DNA of 64,000 bases from Verrucomicrobiota bacterium. GTDB taxonomy: Bacteria > Verrucomicrobiota > Verrucomicrobiia > Chthoniobacterales > Terrimicrobiaceae. The position numbers and the translations under genes were made by a program. Location of the stretch: positions 32,572 through 96,571 of the forward strand of contig JAFKMU010000052.1 in assembly GCA_017305195.1 (NCBI GenBank). The letters are read 5' to 3'. The notes beneath the pieces are model-generated. The model worked only from the letters and a program-made list of their open reading frames with translations. It was not told where the DNA came from and ran no database searches. Below, in pieces: positions 61,916 to 64,000 of the stretch (positions are counted from its first letter, which is position 1; each line of letters starts with the position of its first letter).

Positions 61916-61945
61916 CCTGATAAATAAAGGCTCTGCGGGCTTTTT
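61916..61945 (+). repeat. post-tRNA element, copy 2, forming a terminator-like hairpin
   Basis: Begins CCTGATAAATAAAGGCTC and forms an AAAGGCTC/GGGCTTTT stem followed by T residues. It starts exactly 30 bases after the CCA of the tRNA-like remnant, the same distance as copy 1 from tRNA-His. Confidence 0.7.
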
Positions 61946-62045
61946 AATGTCGAAATGCCGGGTATGGAAAATGACGGAAAAAGCTGGTTCCGCTGTTACC
62001 CTTTGTTACCCAAAAAAGACAGTTTTCAGCCGTGTTTCGCGGTCT

Positions 62046-62954
62046 TTATGTCCAAGGGCCTGGATGTTTCCACGTTCTATCGAAGGCGGCTCCTGAGTGC
62101 AAAGACAGGTGAATGGGCTCCAGAAACATGCGGATCGACGTGAGGGTATCGGGGAATGCGGGCGGCACTTCCGAGGGCCGCATCCGCTTCAAAAAGCCTG
62201 CCCACTGCGATTGCTTGGAGGCATCAAGGGCAAAATTCTCCTCAAACACCTGCGGCGCGGCGGCAAACTCCGTTCCTCTTTTGCGGAAAGTGGCAAGAAC
62301 GGCCGCGCTCAGATCGGCTCCGTGAAAATCCGAGGTTTTCGCCAGCATCCACACATCGAAGAAATCTTTCATGCGGCTGTTGAGTCGTCCCAAGGAAATC
62401 ATCGCCTCGAATTTTTCGGCAATGGCCGTTTCCCGGTTGTAGGCGCGGAGAACGGGCGCAGGATAGTCGAGAATGGCCGGGTAGTTGATTTCTACCGGGC
62501 CGGGCGTCACCACATCGCTGAACCCCATATCAATTTGCATCGCAAGCCGTGTGGTTGCCAGCCGTCCGGTGAAAGCTGCCCTCACCCCTTCATAATCGGC
62601 GTCCTCGGCGATTCTGATGGTTGTGACGCTTTCCGGGTCAAAGACAACGCCATCCTCTTCGACCTCAGTTTGGCAAATTTCAGAAACAGTGGACTTGATG
62701 GCTTCGAGGTCATTGCTGGTTCTGGCCAGCAGATCAATGTCGCGAGTTACGCGTAGGATTGGCGCATGCCAAGCGACGAGCATCAAGGCCCCTTTGAGAA
62801 TGAAGAGATTCTGATGCCGGGACTGCGACAACCGATAGAGCCACCTTTCCAGCGCATAATATTGGACGAGATCGTTGAACGAACGGCCTGATTCCTTCGA
62901 CGCATTCTTGAGGCGTTGGTGAACCGACGCTCCGACGTTTTTGAGTGCGCTCAC
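62046..62954 (-). CDS. AbiEii-type nucleotidyltransferase toxin
   Basis: 302 residues of the AbiEii/AbiGii family, the toxin of type IV toxin-antitoxin systems, a DNA polymerase beta-like nucleotidyltransferase reported to modify tRNA or related targets. Motif I is ILKGALMLVAW, and VTRDIDLLAR carries the DxD metal site. Later blocks are AMQIDMGFSDVV and EKFEAMISLGRLNSRMKDFFD, matching motifs III and IV. The GTG start at 62954 overlaps the AbiEi stop by four bases (GTGA), as in known abiE operons. Its stop lies at the edge of the repeat region near tRNA-His. Confidence 0.85.
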   Translation of the reverse strand: MSALKNVGASVHQRLKNASKESGRSFNDLVQYYALERWLYRLSQSRHQNLFILKGALMLVAWHAPILRVTRDIDLLARTSNDLEAIKSTVSEICQTEVEEDGVVFDPESVTTIRIAEDADYEGVRAAFTGRLATTRLAMQIDMGFSDVVTPGPVEINYPAILDYPAPVLRAYNRETAIAEKFEAMISLGRLNSRMKDFFDVWMLAKTSDFHGADLSAAVLATFRKRGTEFAAAPQVFEENFALDASKQSQWAGFLKRMRPSEVPPAFPDTLTSIRMFLEPIHLSLHSGAAFDRTWKHPGPWT

Positions 62955-63553
62955 GCCACGGCCTCCAGATAGGGCCGCATGATGGACTCCACCCGGCACA
63001 CGCGGGCGAAGTCCAGAACCTTGTCAAAGCGCCTTCGCTTGCTTCGGGCATAGTTGCGAAGCGCCTCCGTTGCGACCTCCATTCCGATTCGGTTGCGGAA
63101 CTTGAATATATCGGCCAGAGTTTTTTCCCGGCTGAAGACCCGAACGGTCACGCCGTCGATGAGATGATTTTCGACTCCGCTGGATAGGGATTCCGGGGAG
63201 AAGTGGAATACCTCAATCGGCGGATGCTCGATTTTGGGTGTCCAGCTTCCGGGGCGCAGCGCGATTTGCACCGTATGGGGGATCTGGGTAGTCAGCTCGT
63301 GGAAGGCAAGTGCGCTGATGAGGCAAACCACCGCCGAAGGAACTCGTTTGGCCGTCAGCGCCAGATCGGGATTCGTCAGCGGGGGAAGCCCCGCGAGGCG
63401 AAAAATCCCCCGGTCGGCTCGTTCCACGAGTCCCGCGTCCCGCATTTCATAGAGTGTGCGAGGATGCACCCCCGCCTTGATCGCGTCACGGGTGCGAATG
63501 ATGCCGCCGTTCGCTTTGAAAAGCTTTTCCGCCCGTTGAATGGATGCGTTCAT
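62951..63553 (-). CDS. AbiEi-type antitoxin
   Basis: 200 residues. The N-terminal winged helix (about 1-55: AEKLFKANGGIIRTRDAIKA, GVHPRTLYEMRDAGLVERAD, RGIFRLAG) is the DNA-binding domain of AbiEi antitoxins. The C-terminal domain (about 65-200) includes VPSAVVCLISALAFHELTTQ, REKTLADIFKFRNRIGMEVA and a basic end. It is expected to neutralise AbiEii and to repress the operon by binding inverted repeats. A perfect 12-base inverted repeat lies directly upstream. The toxin is co-translated. Confidence 0.87.
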   Translation of the reverse strand: MNASIQRAEKLFKANGGIIRTRDAIKAGVHPRTLYEMRDAGLVERADRGIFRLAGLPPLTNPDLALTAKRVPSAVVCLISALAFHELTTQIPHTVQIALRPGSWTPKIEHPPIEVFHFSPESLSSGVENHLIDGVTVRVFSREKTLADIFKFRNRIGMEVATEALRNYARSKRRRFDKVLDFARVCRVESIMRPYLEAVA

Positions 63554-63559
63554 AGATCA

Positions 63560-63578
63560 CCTTGGATAAAAACCAAGG
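63560..63578. promoter_or_regulatory. hairpin in the abiE leader
   Basis: CCTTGG and CCAAGG flank a 7-base AT-rich loop and contain the proximal operator half. It lies just upstream of the abiEi start codon. Confidence 0.5.
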
Positions 63579-63610
63579 CATATATTCACATCTATCTAGG
63601 TTTTTATCCA
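63563..63610. promoter_or_regulatory. abiE operator: 12-bp inverted repeat
   Basis: TGGATAAAAACC (63563-63574) and GGTTTTTATCCA (63599-63610) are exact inverse complements separated by 24 AT-rich bases containing TATATT. This is the arrangement known for AbiEi, which binds two inverted repeats and represses its own promoter. The proximal half is 10 bases upstream of the antitoxin ATG. Confidence 0.75.
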
Positions 63611-63712
63611 GTGTAATCCGTTGGAAGTTGGAATTGCCGTTAACATCAGTCATCATCGTGTCCTTGCCTTGAGTTGAGAACCCGCCCTCTCCCTCTGTCG
63701 AATGAAAAGCGG

Positions 63713-63958
63713 TTATCCCCGGCGTGACCGCTTTTGCCGCACGGCTTCCTCGCCAAGCAATTCCTCGACGCTGCACCCCAAGGCGCAAGCGATTTTATAG
63801 ACGGTAGCCAGCGTGACCCCTTCACCCGAGGTTTCCAGCTTGTGGGCAAGGGACTTTGACACGCCGAGTTTCAGTGCAAATTGTGCATAACTCAGTTCCC
63901 CGCGCCGCCTCCGCAAGTTTTCAGATAACGATTTGGCGATGGGATTGGACACAGCCAA
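63713..63958 (-). CDS. XRE-family helix-turn-helix regulator (81 aa)
   Basis: A single HTH_3 domain: LSYAQFALKLGVSKSLAHKL (helix-turn-helix), TLATVYKIACALGCSVEELL, then a basic tail RQKRSRRG. The size fits phage-repressor-like or antitoxin regulators. The start is uncertain: TTG at 63958 or GTG at 63952 (MSNPIAKSLSENL). A 7-base inverted repeat CGTCCAT/ATGGACG upstream (63975-63992) is a likely operator. It may serve the abiE module downstream or a gene beyond the right edge. Confidence 0.75.
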   Translation of the reverse strand: MAVSNPIAKSLSENLRRRRGELSYAQFALKLGVSKSLAHKLETSGEGVTLATVYKIACALGCSVEELLGEEAVRQKRSRRG

Positions 63959-63974
63959 TCCATACCGGGAATGC

Positions 63975-63992
63975 CGTCCATATTTATGGACG
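63975..63992. promoter_or_regulatory. inverted repeat upstream of the XRE regulator
   Basis: CGTCCAT, four bases, ATGGACG: a perfect dyad 17 bases upstream of the XRE start, of the size bound by XRE-type dimers. Confidence 0.5.
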
Positions 63993-64000
63993 ATTTCTAT

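Larger units (their letters stand above)
61702..62045. other. island-edge intergenic region with tRNA-end remnant and repeats
   Basis: No credible gene. It holds the T-run of tRNA-His, a 29-base element (61732-61760) repeated imperfectly at 61916-61945, a tRNA-3'-end-like sequence (61863-61885), a tandem 10-base repeat TTTGTCCTGC at 61808-61827, and GTTACCCTTTGTTACCC at 61995-62011. Base composition is lower in GC than the preceding core. Frames here translate to the antisense of tRNA-type sequence and should not be annotated as proteins. Confidence 0.6.

Noticed and set aside
63486..63788. Minus-strand frame running through the abiE operator into abiEi
   Set aside because: It is in another frame from AbiEi, crosses the inverted repeats, and has no family features.

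Overview
The window is about 60% GC and gene-dense, with short gaps and many start/stop overlaps of 1 to 4 bases. It reads as core chromosome of a member of the Verrucomicrobiota. The pointers are an H-X9-DG prepilin-like protein, a deoxyhypusine-synthase-like protein, several small verrucomicrobial-type lipoproteins, a LacI regulator of the type common there, and few strong Shine-Dalgarno sequences. The phylum is an inference from gene content; no 16S rRNA lies in the window.

Layout. Positions 1-6110 carry stress and envelope genes: a BrkB-like membrane protein cut by the left edge, a prepilin-like protein, glutathione peroxidase, aldo/keto reductase, a periplasmic FKBP isomerase, an acetylxylan-esterase-like hydrolase and an ArsC/Spx-like protein. 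A DnaJ/CbpA-like chaperone then diverges from serS-tilS and an Mpv17-like membrane protein (6185-10129). Next come a Na+/H+ antiporter, a tandem Lrp/AsnC protein resembling siroheme decarboxylase, a tiny entericidin-like lipoprotein, and an SMC condensin with a striking repetitive acidic tail (10103-17421). Positions 17536-24612 hold an M20 peptidase, an MscS channel, NIL and YceI proteins, a TPR protein, proC and a lipoprotein. From 24632 to 37545 are a DHS-like/DUF2278-like/comEC/ABC operon, a YmdB-type phosphodiesterase, amidase-parA-pyrE, an NfeD-type protease, a peroxiredoxin, an OmpA-like lipoprotein and an FHA-ABC transporter fusion.

On the minus strand (37552-47503) lie two operons, CPBP protease-comF-accD-folC and moeB-Trm112-thrS-infC-HAD phosphatase, with bioA diverging between them. 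The right third (47620-61484) has dnaX-ybaB-dcd-crcB, a UbiA prenyltransferase, a LacI regulator facing a Nudix-like protein, a Spy-like protein, the hom-thrC-lysC threonine/lysine operon, queH and small lipoproteins.

A histidine tRNA at 61626-61701 marks a boundary. Beyond it the DNA changes character: a second tRNA-3'-end-like sequence with the same downstream tail, short direct repeats, an AbiEi/AbiEii type IV toxin-antitoxin pair with a perfect inverted-repeat operator, and an XRE regulator at the right edge. I read this as the start of an integrated island.

Most of the window is ordinary housekeeping sequence. The strongest candidates for something undescribed are the SMC tail of seven VLVDLSxxPV motifs, the DHS-like protein coupled to a DUF2278-like gene, and the duplicated tRNA-end module.
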